Shown piece by piece: positions 8,801-17,539 of a stretch of DNA of 64,000 nucleotides; position 1 is the first letter of the stretch; the number at the start of each line of letters is the position of its first letter. A program made the position numbers and the translations under genes. The DNA is taken from NCBI GenBank assembly GCA_025056565.1, contig JANWWA010000010.1, positions 50,221 through 114,220 of the forward strand. Reading direction: 5' to 3'. The notes beneath the pieces are model-generated. The model searched no databases and was not told where the DNA came from. It worked only from the letters and a program-made list of their open reading frames with translations. Source of the DNA: Chloroherpetonaceae bacterium. Its GTDB lineage: Bacteria > Bacteroidota > Chlorobiia > Chlorobiales > Thermochlorobacteraceae.

Positions 8801-10631
8801 CAGTGTAGTCGCCGGGCTGTGCGAACTCAACAGTTACATCGCGTCCCTCAAAAGTCTGACCGTCGGAAATGTCCCACGAATACGAGAGAGTGCGGTCATC
8901 TGCATCAGTTGAAGCAGCTGCAGAGAGCCGGATTTTGTCGCTGGGTGCAGCTAAGGCAGGTAGCGAAAAGCGTGGCACAGGTGGTGCATTGACGCGATAA
9001 CGCACTGTGGTTTGATACGATGAATTAGCTACGCCTGTCCCATCGCTGACGCGTAAAGTCATAGCATAATTGCCATATCGCTCATGCAAAACAGCCACGC
9101 TATCCTTCGTGGGGTCGCTGGCAATGCCTGCACCTAACCACTCGTATCGTAGCGAATCACCGTCGCTATCGCGAGCGGCTTTAGCTGCAAAGGTAACAGT
9201 TTCCTCTGCGGCAAATTCTTTGGGGTAGTCAATTTCCGTGTATGGCTGCGAATTGACTGTCAGGACAAAAGTGTCGGTTGCTGCTACGCAGGGTGAGTTA
9301 GTGGCGTCATCAAGAACGCGCAAGACTACTTGGTAACGATTCGGCTCAGCGCTCGAGAGGCGCAAGCGTGGCTCTTTGCTACGAATACCGCCATTGACAA
9401 ACCACTCGTAGCGAAGTTTGCCACCATCAGGGTCAAAAGAATTTTCTGCGGAGAAAGTGGCGACTTCATTCGGCGCAATGATGCGTTTATCACTGCTGAT
9501 TTTGGCAACAGGTGCTTGGTTAATGCGCACGCTGAAAGGCTTGACCCATCGCTTGGGAAAATAGACCCCTTCTGTAGGAATCCAAAGTTCTGCCGTATAA
9601 GTGCCGGGCTTGCCAAAGGCGATGCGAGCTGTGTCTCCCACAGCACGCTGAGTGCTGTCAGGCAGTTTTGCAACCCAAGTAAGAGGTCTAACAAGACGTT
9701 TAGGCAGCGTCCTATCGCTTAGGCTGAAGCGCACTTCATCGCAGCGGTCGCCCGGCATTTGCTGAATTGTAACGCTTGGTGGCGATTGAATCTTGGAAAG
9801 GTTCGCTTGCAAGTTCCAGAGAACAGGCTCTTTTGCGCCAACAACCGTGAAGAAGTTGTAGCGACCTGAGCGCGTAACGGAAAGCCCCCAGTGATTGGGT
9901 TCGCCCGAAATGACGGGCTGCCAAAAAGATTGGGCTTCTGAAAGCCGGGCTGAATGGCCGAAATCATCTTTGAGCACAATCAGTGCGCCTTCTTCACCTT
10001 CCAGCAGAAGTAGGGGCGGAGGTTCACTTTCAAAGTAAGGCTTCAGTTGCACTTCCTGTGTAAGCCCCAGATTGATAGTGCCGATGGAAAGGTCAATTGC
10101 AATTAGTTCCCACTGTGTGCTTTGCTTTGAGGGCTCTGAAAGTTCTGTGGCAGTAAGTTTGAATGCATTCACATCATTGCCATCAGGAGAAACGCTGGCA
10201 CGCACAATGTAGCCAAGTGAGTCAGGCTCGACTTGTGCCAAAAGCTCCCAACGGTTACGGTATCGCTCTTCATCTAAGACAGAGAGCACAGCGATAGGTT
10301 TTGCTTCTGCATTTGCTTGTGCAATGAGACGCTTGCCATTGAGTGTATAGAGGTCAGCAAAGCGAAAGAGTGAAAAGGTTGTGCGCATGTCAATTTTGCC
10401 ATAGATAACATCGTTGCTTTTGAGCGAAAGCGAAGCATCAAAAATGCGAATTGCGGCGGCATTTGCGTTGGGTTTAGGCTTTATCCAGTAGTCAAAGTAG
10501 GGGCGGTAGAGACCACTGATGTTGTTGGGAGTTTTTCCAGCGATGTGCAAAGTCAGTTCTTGCGCAAAGCTTACTGATGTGCTGAGCACCGAGAGCGCCA
10601 CTATGATGAAAAGAGTTTGCCGCACACTCAT
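5856..10631 (-). CDS. Very large secreted multi-PKD-domain protein
   Basis: A 1591-residue exported protein with a signal peptide (cleavage after about residue 24, VSFAQ). Residues 25-280 form an unrecognised N-terminal region. From about 285 to the C-terminal part it is a string of 12-13 PKD domains, each starting with an N-x-P-P-V-like linker and containing D-x-DGD and W-DFGDG or similar turns (for example FWDFGDGT, SYAWDFGDG). PKD domains are Ig-like folds common in surface proteins and adhesins. No catalytic domain, transmembrane anchor or T9SS tail is visible, so attachment to the cell is unclear. Its ATG overlaps the stop codon of the FecR gene by ATGA, so translation is coupled and it is the last gene of the kinase-FecR-PKD operon. 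Confidence 0.88.
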   Translation of the reverse strand: MSVRQTLFIIVALSVLSTSVSFAQELTLHIAGKTPNNISGLYRPYFDYWIKPKPNANAAAIRIFDASLSLKSNDVIYGKIDMRTTFSLFRFADLYTLNGKRLIAQANAEAKPIAVLSVLDEERYRNRWELLAQVEPDSLGYIVRASVSPDGNDVNAFKLTATELSEPSKQSTQWELIAIDLSIGTINLGLTQEVQLKPYFESEPPPLLLLEGEEGALIVLKDDFGHSARLSEAQSFWQPVISGEPNHWGLSVTRSGRYNFFTVVGAKEPVLWNLQANLSKIQSPPSVTIQQMPGDRCDEVRFSLSDRTLPKRLVRPLTWVAKLPDSTQRAVGDTARIAFGKPGTYTAELWIPTEGVYFPKRWVKPFSVRINQAPVAKISSDKRIIAPNEVATFSAENSFDPDGGKLRYEWFVNGGIRSKEPRLRLSSAEPNRYQVVLRVLDDATNSPCVAATDTFVLTVNSQPYTEIDYPKEFAAEETVTFAAKAARDSDGDSLRYEWLGAGIASDPTKDSVAVLHERYGNYAMTLRVSDGTGVANSSYQTTVRYRVNAPPVPRFSLPALAAPSDKIRLSAAASTDADDRTLSYSWDISDGQTFEGRDVTVEFAQPGDYTVTLTADDGHGVSNSIQSLSQEIHINFPPVPKIDAAEKSTAAKQTFSARGTTDGDDTTLRYFWDFGDGTKAEGIEVVHTFQKSGQYTITLTVDDGRRQTNSIQRTTHTFRLLRYPTAQFEAPSVAEPNRPIFLDGRKSFAPDGKITSFEWFVDDKKVAEGDTATIVIAESGDHNLRLVVRDDSGFEDAQSVSTKKIHLNYAPVPQYQLSAEVAAPNQPVTFDASTSFDKDGKIRQIVWQFADGSVIKGAVVKKAFSKTGLQRFTLTVSDGQGFTNSQQSVQGELLINSAPIIVTETIIRSNTRRILLDASRSYDIDKHALSFEWLFPDGTKQNGAVLFWDAPSDGVHFITLTADDGQNLPNSRTRETIKVLINRPPVAVVDSLVMACTGQTILFNGSRSYDPDGDAIKFFWDFGDGTTSMQTDPAHIYTKPGQYSVVLKLDDGFAQEPTIATIPVFIGGSPLAIPSFTDTTVCVQAMLTFDGSRSINPVGAIGSYAWDFGDGETALGKIVQHSYTKPGVYSVALTVVGTEGTAKRGKCSNVSQATSIVRVVAGPIAEFSVPTWVATDDEVSLDASPSTSGDRIIAYEWQIHGDTLKQGELASIVKTGVKATHRFSKPGIYPITLTITTDSKVACKSASQTKFIRVNAPPVAVASVPKAVAVGERFILDASQSTDPDGLITKYEWKADGKLIGTTPKVAHVFSQAGTHRLELTISDDSPTRNRTATQTFTVFANSAPKPEISLPLPVYENERLALKAKPTQDADGDPLRFAWIIDGQPYDSDFVQLSAGRHLIKLIADDQRNLRNSRDSIVKEIDVVPAPAFPTALPKHIVQGAAIDLSKVFETRAIGFVTTGSAETIVPRFQATVLGKNDIKLGWRPRSEILRVETYELTVWEALKFTASPKPIVLTWNPANPSTIVSAPPVNRPEERKVVYRWLQGKRVLGYGRTLEVPLRKGENIFVVEASEEDVEGSKPTSATIIVRAE

Positions 10632-12430
10632 TTGACGAAGTAAGTTCGAATGATGATGGGTTCTTTGGAGTCAGGTGATTCAAATGACACAGTTAGGGTT
10701 TGGTTTGGAGTAGGCTCAACTGAAATAGCCCAATTGCCTTTTGAGTCGGCGATGGCTGAGTAGATTTTCCCGCTGTGCGTAAGATGCAGCGTTAAGTTTG
10801 GATAAGCCAAGCCACGCACCTGAATCGGCAAGCCTTTGGAGAGCAAAGTGTCAGTATTCACGATGCACGACCACGAAAGTTCTCGCAGCTGTTCTATGCG
10901 AATTCGCTTTATTCTGAGAACGAGATTGCGGCGATTTTGTGCAGCATCGAGCGCAGAAAGTTGCACTAATTTTTCAGCCAGAGTGTCTAACTGAACTGTG
11001 AATTCAAATGTGCCGTTCGGCATCGTGGTGAGCAGTTCGCCATCTTTGAGTAGTGTACTATTCGGTTCGGTTTCACCGCGAAGTGTGAGGCGATTGAGCG
11101 TTGTGTAGCGCAGCAATGTATCACCCAGTTGAGTCGGAAAATCCTGAACGAAGAGGAAAGGAGGCTCGGTATCAGGGCTGCGCAAAATGCGGTAAGTGGG
11201 ACTATCAGCGCCGCGCAAGCCCAGTCGGTCAATTGCTTGAAGGCGCACAAAGTGCGTCTCGTGGGGCAAGTTTTTGAGCTGAAGCGACAGCGCAGTTGTG
11301 AAATAGGCCTTCACATGTCGGCTAAAATCGCTCTCGGGACTCACCTCAATGTGATACTTTGCGGCGCTTGGCACGGGATTCCATTGAAGCGTAAGTTCAT
11401 TACGAAAAATGACAGTGTCTAGGCCATTCCATCTTAGACGTGGCGCAGGCAGAAGTTCCACAGGGGGAAGTGGCTCTTTGCCTTGAAGCACCACAGTGCC
11501 TTGATTTTTTTGGAGTGTAACGAGCATCTTGCCGGCCTGCACTTGCATAGTGCCATCGTAGTTTGCAATGCGTGCGATGCGTACAATGCGTGCATCACTG
11601 ACGCTAGCCCAAAATTTGCCTGAATTGACAATCGCTTCGGAGCTGCCTGCATTGAGCTTGAACATGCCTGCTTCTTGGGCTTGCGCCGAAAGCTGAGAAA
11701 GCAAAGTGCCTTTAACCAGCACCACATCTGCGCGCAGCGTTTTGTCTAATCGGTCAATGCGAGCAGTGCGCACAATTGCAGTGGTGTTTTCACTCACGAA
11801 AAGGGTGCTGCCATCAACAAAGGCAAGCAAGGCAGAGCTTTGTGCAGCAGTGCGAATGCCATCAGATTCAGCCAAAAGATCGCCTTCCGAAGCTGGTTGC
11901 CACACTCCCAGCAAGCCTTTGCGCTTGTCTACGGTGCCCGCTTTCTTTTTAAGTTTGGCTTCAATCGCTTCGGTGCGGCGCGCTTCCACCGTTGAAGAAA
12001 GCTCTGGCAAGAGCGAAAGGAATTTCTCCCCTGCAGAGAGAGCTGGTTCAAGCTTGCCATCAGAGACAGCTTTGTCGTGTGCCTGAAGCGCTGCGCTTGC
12101 CGCAGAGAACTCCGCTTCTGCTAAAACGGGTGCGCCGCGCTTGATAAGTTGGCTGAGCGTTTGGCGTTCCAGATTCACTTTTCGGCGTAGCTCTGCAAAG
12201 GGCTTGAGCGCTTTCTGTGCAGAGGCAGGAAGGCGAAATTCATTGCGAATCAAGTATCGCTCCGATAACCCTACGACCAGTGGCCACGCTGCAGAATCTC
12301 CAGCCACCTTTTGCGAGACTTGCATAAGGTCACTGGCTTTGAAGACAAAGCCACTCTCGCGTGGTTGGGCACCTAGCCATACCGCAAGAAACACAAATGC
12401 AAGGGTGCTACAAAGATGCCGTAACATCAT
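10628..12430 (-). CDS. Secreted FecR-domain protein with Ig/FN3-like modules
   Basis: A 600-residue exported protein. The signal peptide ends near residue 21 (LGAQP). Residues about 75-165 are helical and Glu/Lys-rich; residues about 180-320 form a FecR-type beta domain (EGDLLAESDGIRT, ALLAFVDGSTLFV, KGTLLSQLS, ANYDGTMQVQAG). After a Pro-rich joint come an FN3-like domain (about 345-425) and two Ig-like modules (about 430-600). Classical FecR proteins sense periplasmic signals and control a sigma factor. Here there is no transmembrane anti-sigma part and no sigma gene; instead the gene overlaps a histidine kinase by ATGA upstream and the PKD protein by ATGA downstream. A role as the periplasmic or surface partner of the kinase is inferred. 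Confidence 0.8.
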   Translation of the reverse strand: MMLRHLCSTLAFVFLAVWLGAQPRESGFVFKASDLMQVSQKVAGDSAAWPLVVGLSERYLIRNEFRLPASAQKALKPFAELRRKVNLERQTLSQLIKRGAPVLAEAEFSAASAALQAHDKAVSDGKLEPALSAGEKFLSLLPELSSTVEARRTEAIEAKLKKKAGTVDKRKGLLGVWQPASEGDLLAESDGIRTAAQSSALLAFVDGSTLFVSENTTAIVRTARIDRLDKTLRADVVLVKGTLLSQLSAQAQEAGMFKLNAGSSEAIVNSGKFWASVSDARIVRIARIANYDGTMQVQAGKMLVTLQKNQGTVVLQGKEPLPPVELLPAPRLRWNGLDTVIFRNELTLQWNPVPSAAKYHIEVSPESDFSRHVKAYFTTALSLQLKNLPHETHFVRLQAIDRLGLRGADSPTYRILRSPDTEPPFLFVQDFPTQLGDTLLRYTTLNRLTLRGETEPNSTLLKDGELLTTMPNGTFEFTVQLDTLAEKLVQLSALDAAQNRRNLVLRIKRIRIEQLRELSWSCIVNTDTLLSKGLPIQVRGLAYPNLTLHLTHSGKIYSAIADSKGNWAISVEPTPNQTLTVSFESPDSKEPIIIRTYFVK

Positions 12431-14586
12431 TTGTGCTCTGCAGCAAATTCAATAGGTTCAGCGGCTTTAGTGGCTTCGACGGGCAAGGTGATGGTAAAGC
12501 GAGAACCGATTTGTGCGTTTGACTCCAGCGAAATTGTGCCGCCGTGTCGTGAGACAATTTCTTTCACATATGCTAAACCCAACCCTGTTCCAATTTCCTT
12601 TAGGTGCTTGTCGCTCTGCACGCGATAAAATTTTGTGAAAAGCTTGGCTTGCGCTTCAGGTGGAATGCCGTAGCCGTAGTCAGTAATAGAGAAAACAACG
12701 CTCTTTGGTGTAGCACGCAGTTCAAGTTCAATTGTGCGGTTTGGGTCGCCGTATTTAATGGCGTTGGTCATCAGGTTCTGAATCGCTTCAGCAATCAGCT
12801 CTTCAGATGCGTAGATAGTGGGAATATCGTCATCGCACTTGAAGGCAAATGAAACTGATTTCTCTTCTGCCTGCGGACGCAAAAGGTCAATAAGCATTCG
12901 CACAATATCGGGTAAATAGACAGGCACGCGCACGATTTTTTGTCGCCCTGACTCCAAGCGCATCACATCAAGAAAGCGATTGACCAGCTTTAGGAGCTTG
13001 TGGCCGCTTTGATGAATCAGCGTGATAAATTGCTGCTTAGACTGCTCATCAAACCCTGAAGGTTGCATTAGAAGGTCGGAAAAGCCAATCACGCTATTGA
13101 GAGGTGAGCGTAGCTCGTGCACCACGATGTTGAGTGTTTCTTCTTTGATTTTTTCCAGCTCGCGCTCTTGAGTGAGGTCGTGCAAGATAATAAATGAGCC
13201 TAACAAGATTTTTTCCTGCGAGTAGAGTGCAACCGCTTGCGCGCGATAGACTTCGGTTGTCTCGCCTAAAGTGATGCTTATCTCGCGTTGGTCTCGCACA
13301 GCTTCAAAGTGAGCGGCGTGCTCGGTCTGCGTGCCATGTTTGACCACCGTGATAGCAGAGTGCTCAAAGAATGCGGTGCGTGTGGGTGGCTCTTGAAATC
13401 CTAAGCGCTGGCAAAGCTCAGCAAACCGTGCATTTTGAAACGTAAAGCGGTCGTCGCTGCCTGCAATGCCAATCAAGTCTTCGCTGTAGGTCATTAGCAG
13501 CTTGGTTTTCCACTCTTCGAGAATAATCTTCTCGACGTTCATTTTTTGGTATCGGTCGAGCGTTTTGCGCATTGCCTCAATCGTTTGCGAGAGTGTGTGT
13601 AGCTCGGGCAGCGCAAACAGTTCAATCTTATGAGAGAAATCCAGTGCCTGCATAGGTCTGACGGCTTCCACAAGCTGCTGAACAGGCTTTGTAACTTGTG
13701 CAGAGGCGAGCCAACCTGCAATAAACATCACAGCGCAGACCACTGCAACAAAGACCAGTGAAAACCACATTAGCTGCGCAGCTGGCGCTAGCACAACTGC
13801 CTCTGGAAGAACGACCGCAAAGTAAAGGGGCACAGTTTTAAACGGTGCAACGGCAATCAGATAGGGCTTGCCTTGAATGCGCAAGGTGCGAGATTCTGCA
13901 ACCAGTGCAGGGCGCAAGTCAGCAACAGAGGGAAAATCTGCTGTGCTGGCTAACTGCATCAGCACATCTGCTTTGCTTAGAAAGAGGGCATACTTTGCTT
14001 CTTCGCTGAGCGGAAGCGAGAGCAAGGTGCGTACGAGATTGGTGGCATCGAAGTATGCCGTAAGCAAGTATGGCTTTTGTGCCAGCGTGGCTTGCTTCTG
14101 GAGGGCGAGCACAAAGCGAACTGAATCGACACGGTGAAAAGCCACTAAAATTGAAGCATCGGACTTTGAGGGTTGCCAGTCTGTTTGAGCAATCACATAG
14201 TTCTCTTTTGCGTAGGCACTGCTGTGTGCATCTAACTCATCGCCTGTCTCAAGCGAACGCACAAGGACGCGAATAAGCTCGCTGTGAGTGCCAATCTGGT
14301 CTTTAAGCGCCAGTTCGAACTGCTGCGGACGCGATTCAAAGAGAAAGACAAGATACTGCGTAGTGCGCAGCCATTCAGAGAGGTCTCTATCGGCGGCTTC
14401 AATTGCAAATCGCTGCGCCTCGCTGATGATGCTGGTGCGCTCACTTAGCAATGCGCGATGATACTGCGGCAGCACAAACGCATACACAAAAACCAGCGAT
14501 GCAAACAGGAGCAAAGAAGAAACAGCAAAAACGCGAGCACGCAACGAAAGGCGAGAGAAGAGCGATAAACTTCCTAAAGCCACCAC
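12427..14586 (-). CDS. Membrane sensor histidine kinase (HAMP-PAS-HisKA-HATPase)
   Basis: A 719-residue two-component sensor. Order of parts: transmembrane helix 1 (about 16-38), a periplasmic sensing region (39-272, Cache-like by length and position), transmembrane helix 2 (273-294), HAMP (295-345), a PAS domain (about 365-475), HisKA with the phosphoacceptor His490 in VVHELRSPLNSVIGF, and HATPase_c (about 600-705) with G-box GTGLGLAYVKEIVSRHGG. No receiver domain is fused and no response regulator gene is present in the window, so its partner must lie elsewhere. It is the first gene of the operon: its stop overlaps the FecR-gene start by ATGA. Family assignment is secure; signal and regulon are unknown. 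Confidence 0.93.
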   Translation of the reverse strand: MVALGSLSLFSRLSLRARVFAVSSLLLFASLVFVYAFVLPQYHRALLSERTSIISEAQRFAIEAADRDLSEWLRTTQYLVFLFESRPQQFELALKDQIGTHSELIRVLVRSLETGDELDAHSSAYAKENYVIAQTDWQPSKSDASILVAFHRVDSVRFVLALQKQATLAQKPYLLTAYFDATNLVRTLLSLPLSEEAKYALFLSKADVLMQLASTADFPSVADLRPALVAESRTLRIQGKPYLIAVAPFKTVPLYFAVVLPEAVVLAPAAQLMWFSLVFVAVVCAVMFIAGWLASAQVTKPVQQLVEAVRPMQALDFSHKIELFALPELHTLSQTIEAMRKTLDRYQKMNVEKIILEEWKTKLLMTYSEDLIGIAGSDDRFTFQNARFAELCQRLGFQEPPTRTAFFEHSAITVVKHGTQTEHAAHFEAVRDQREISITLGETTEVYRAQAVALYSQEKILLGSFIILHDLTQERELEKIKEETLNIVVHELRSPLNSVIGFSDLLMQPSGFDEQSKQQFITLIHQSGHKLLKLVNRFLDVMRLESGRQKIVRVPVYLPDIVRMLIDLLRPQAEEKSVSFAFKCDDDIPTIYASEELIAEAIQNLMTNAIKYGDPNRTIELELRATPKSVVFSITDYGYGIPPEAQAKLFTKFYRVQSDKHLKEIGTGLGLAYVKEIVSRHGGTISLESNAQIGSRFTITLPVEATKAAEPIEFAAEHK

Positions 14587-14708
14587 CGTTCGACCGTTAG
14601 CTGTTTAATTTCGCCGCACAAATTAAGCAGATTAAGCAGTCCTTACAAAATAAGCAACTGACTGCTACCCTGCGCCGCCGAGAGGGTAGGCAAGCGATTT
14701 TAACGGTA

Positions 14709-16190
14709 TCATTTTCCGCGTGACCAGTCGGGCAGCGTGCCCAGTGAAATGTCGAAGACAGAAGGGGCTAAAAGAAACACCAGAGCAACGATGATAAGCG
14801 TGAAAAGCATATTGAGCCAAAAGCCAGCTTTGGCCATCTCTGGTGCGCTAATAAGCCCACTGGCATACACGATAGCATTTGGCGGCGTGCCTACAGGAAG
14901 CATAAAGGCACAGCTCACACCGAAGGTTACGGGAAGCAAAAGTAGATACGGGTTTTCTCCCATTGCAGTGGCAACAGGCGCAACAATTGGCAGCATAGTT
15001 GCTGCAAGTGCCGTGTTGCCAATTAGCTCAGTGGCAAAAATAGCAGCCAGCGCAACCAGCAGAACGACGACCAGAATCGGTGCAGTGCTTAGACCAGCAA
15101 GCGACTCACTGGCAGCTTTAGCTAAACCTGATTTCTGGATGGCTTGCGCAAGGCTGATGCCACCACCAAAGAGCAAAAGCGTGTCAAACGGCAATTTTTG
15201 TGCCTGCCGAAGGCTCATAACAAATTCCCCTTGCTTGAAGTCTACAGGCACAAGAAACAGTAGCAGCGCACCGAGCATAGCAATGCCCGCATCAGAGAGA
15301 TTGAGTTTTGGGAATGCAGCAGACACAAGTGGCTCAAATATCCAGAGTAGCGCCGTGATGCCAAAAATGATGGCGACTCGCTTCTCGCCCTCTGTCATTT
15401 TGCCGAGTGCCCTTAGCTGTGATGCTATAAGATGCTGACTGGTGCGCAGGGGTTCTTTGGGTAGCCTGAAAATGAATTTTGTCATCAGAAGCCATGAAAG
15501 TGGGAGTGAAATGAAGACAAGAGGGATGCCAACTAATGCCCACTGCGCAAAGCTGACCTTGACGCCGTAGGTTTCGTTCATATAGCCAGCAAAGTATGCG
15601 TTAGGCGGCGTGCCAACCAGTGTGCCCATTCCACCAATGCTGGACGAGTAAGCAATGCCCAACATCATGGCTGTAGCGAAGTTTGTTCGTGTGGATTTGC
15701 TGTCTTCCTCGCTAAGCACAAGGTCGACAACTGATTGACCAATCGGCAGCATCATCAAGGTGGTTGCAGAGTTACTAACCCACATTGAAATCAGAGCCGT
15801 AACCAGCATAAAGCCGCCGACGATTGTGATAGGCTCAGGTGGAATTTTGGAGAGAATCCAGAGCGCAATACGTCGGTGCAAGCCTCGTTCTTCAATAGCT
15901 AACGCAATGAAAAATCCGCCCATAAAGAGAAAGATGATGGGATTGGCATATGCTGCCATTGCATCTTTGGCACTGGCAATATCCAGCATCGGCAGCAGCA
16001 CTGCAGGCAAAAGCGCCGTCGCAAAAATTGGGATGGCTTCGGTAATCCACCACATCGCCATAAGCAGCGTAAGAGCCGCTGTTTTCCACGCTGCGTCGCT
16101 CACTGTGGTAGGCTTTGGCAAAGAGAGCATCAGAACGAAGGTCGCAATGCCTAACAGTAAGCCAATGCGTTGCCGCAAACTGTATTGCAC
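14709..16190 (-). CDS. SLC13/DASS family sodium-coupled anion transporter
   Basis: An inner-membrane transporter of the divalent-anion:Na+ symporter family (dicarboxylates, sulfate or similar), about 493 residues with 11-12 hydrophobic segments. Both sodium-site motifs are visible: SNSATTLMMLPIG (from residue 139) and GNTALAATMLPI (from residue 391), plus GTPPNA twice. The open frame extends upstream to 16469, but that part overlaps the preceding TPR gene and is hydrophilic. I prefer the GTG at 16190, which has AAGAAG five bases upstream; GTG at 16205 is the main alternative. The stop of the TPR gene is about 28 bases upstream, suggesting one transcript. The substrate is not assigned. Confidence 0.88.
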   Translation of the reverse strand: MQYSLRQRIGLLLGIATFVLMLSLPKPTTVSDAAWKTAALTLLMAMWWITEAIPIFATALLPAVLLPMLDIASAKDAMAAYANPIIFLFMGGFFIALAIEERGLHRRIALWILSKIPPEPITIVGGFMLVTALISMWVSNSATTLMMLPIGQSVVDLVLSEEDSKSTRTNFATAMMLGIAYSSSIGGMGTLVGTPPNAYFAGYMNETYGVKVSFAQWALVGIPLVFISLPLSWLLMTKFIFRLPKEPLRTSQHLIASQLRALGKMTEGEKRVAIIFGITALLWIFEPLVSAAFPKLNLSDAGIAMLGALLLFLVPVDFKQGEFVMSLRQAQKLPFDTLLLFGGGISLAQAIQKSGLAKAASESLAGLSTAPILVVVLLVALAAIFATELIGNTALAATMLPIVAPVATAMGENPYLLLLPVTFGVSCAFMLPVGTPPNAIVYASGLISAPEMAKAGFWLNMLFTLIIVALVFLLAPSVFDISLGTLPDWSRGK

Positions 16191-16218
16191 TAAGACTTCT
16201 TGCACGGTAAAAGTCAGG

Positions 16219-17088
16219 TTATGGCCCAGTTTCTTCTTGCAGCGATTCAAGTGCCATGCGCGCTGTCTCATTGCTGGGGTTGAGCGAGAGAGCTTTTTGA
16301 TAATCGGCTTCGGCATCTTTGTAGCGCGCAAGAGCACGAAACGCTTCAGCACGCCGAACATATACTGCATCGTGCTCTCTGAGCAAAAGTGCGCGTGTGT
16401 AGTCCTCCACAGCAAGGTCAAAGCTCTCCAGTCTGAAATACACTTCTGCACGCAGGAAAATAGCCGCAAAATAATCGGGCTTTAAGCGGATGGCTTCGCT
16501 AAGGTCATGCAGCGCGCCAATAAGCCGCTGGTCAGCGACGAAAAACTGTGCCCACGCATAATACTCTTCGGCAGAGCTGGGCAACTTTGCGGGGGGAAGC
16601 GGTCGCCACACTTCGCCTGAGGGTTGAATTTGACGTGCATTTGGGCTAAGGTCAGGCACAGGAATACCTAGCGTTGCAGTGGTCATTTGCGGAGCTTGTG
16701 CCGCAGGATTGGGAGGGCTGTAGCCCGATGGCAACTGTGCATTGCGTGCCGCATAGATGGCTTCCTCACGAATACGATTGAGGTTTTCGGCTATCACTTG
16801 CTCTTTTGTGGGCAAAAGCGAAATAGGCACTTTGACCAGTTCCAAAATCCACCAGTCTTTCGGAGGCGGATAAAAAGGCTTGACTTTTTTAAGCAAAGGC
16901 ATCTCGCTCTGAATCACCGAGGGAGAAAGGCGTTTGGGTTTAAGCCATTCACTCTCCAGCGGCTCGGTTTGAAGCAAAATGCGCTTTGGCTCTTCAGGCT
17001 TAGGCGGTCGCACTTGCGCCCAAACGCTGGAGACGTGGCAAGCTGCAATGAGCAGACCGGTAATGGTCGCTACTACACTGACTCTCAT
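16219..17088 (-). CDS. Secreted TPR-repeat protein
   Basis: A 289-residue protein with a signal peptide (cleavage near residue 24, VSSVWAQ), a Pro-rich middle region (about 25-165), and three TPR units from about residue 172 to 285 (the last reads YKDAEADYQKALSLNPSNETARM). TPRs mediate protein-protein contacts, so a periplasmic or envelope scaffold role is likely; no enzyme motif is seen. It precedes the SLC13 transporter gene on the same strand and is divergent from the GH13 gene, with a long upstream region. The partner protein is unknown. Confidence 0.82.
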   Translation of the reverse strand: MRVSVVATITGLLIAACHVSSVWAQVRPPKPEEPKRILLQTEPLESEWLKPKRLSPSVIQSEMPLLKKVKPFYPPPKDWWILELVKVPISLLPTKEQVIAENLNRIREEAIYAARNAQLPSGYSPPNPAAQAPQMTTATLGIPVPDLSPNARQIQPSGEVWRPLPPAKLPSSAEEYYAWAQFFVADQRLIGALHDLSEAIRLKPDYFAAIFLRAEVYFRLESFDLAVEDYTRALLLREHDAVYVRRAEAFRALARYKDAEADYQKALSLNPSNETARMALESLQEETGP

Positions 17089-17539
17089 CGGCGCAATCTC
17101 GTCTGGTTTGAGTGCCTTTCACAAATTACAATTCTTCTGCAACTACGCAACGCATGGTCGCTATGCACCTGTGTAATCACAAGAGGGCAGAGACTTTACT
17201 TCATCATTTGAGTGGCGAGCGCAAAGATGCCTTGTTGCAGCAAGGTTGAAATTGTGCTTATCTTGTACAAGACGCTTGATGGTCTGAACCACGATGCATG
17301 TGGCTAAAGCGCTTGGCTATTGTTGAAGCAATAGAATCCCATGACCGAACAAAAATGCCTCTCGTGACCGGTGCGAGCAAATTATCCCTAACGCGATCGC
17401 AGTGGCATAGCGTTGAAATGGATAACATATTTCTCCATGAAATGAAAAGCACTAAGGATTGCCTTGTTACTTTGCTCCGGCTGAGTGAACTGGTAACGCT
17501 GTGCATGGCATATCCAACGCTTCAAGCTGTGTGTGGAAG
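17089..17539. other. Divergent intergenic region without a recognisable element
   Basis: About 450 bases separate the TPR gene (minus) from the GH13 gene (plus). Short frames here have no coding features. A small CCTTG/CAAGG hairpin near 17230-17245 is the only structure seen. It presumably holds promoters for both genes, but I cannot pick convincing -35/-10 pairs. Confidence 0.4.

Noticed and set aside
5856..10631. Many long frames on both strands inside the PKD gene
   Set aside because: All are shadows of the repetitive PKD coding sequence; the minus-strand frame has the signal peptide and domain pattern.
16191..16469. N-terminal extension of the SLC13 transporter
   Set aside because: It overlaps the TPR gene almost entirely, is hydrophilic and unlike the family's N-terminus; GTG at 16190 (or 16205) fits better.
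15760..16485. A 241-residue open frame on the plus strand across the SLC13 and TPR genes
   Set aside because: It is antisense to two well-supported genes, has an unlikely composition and no recognisable motif.
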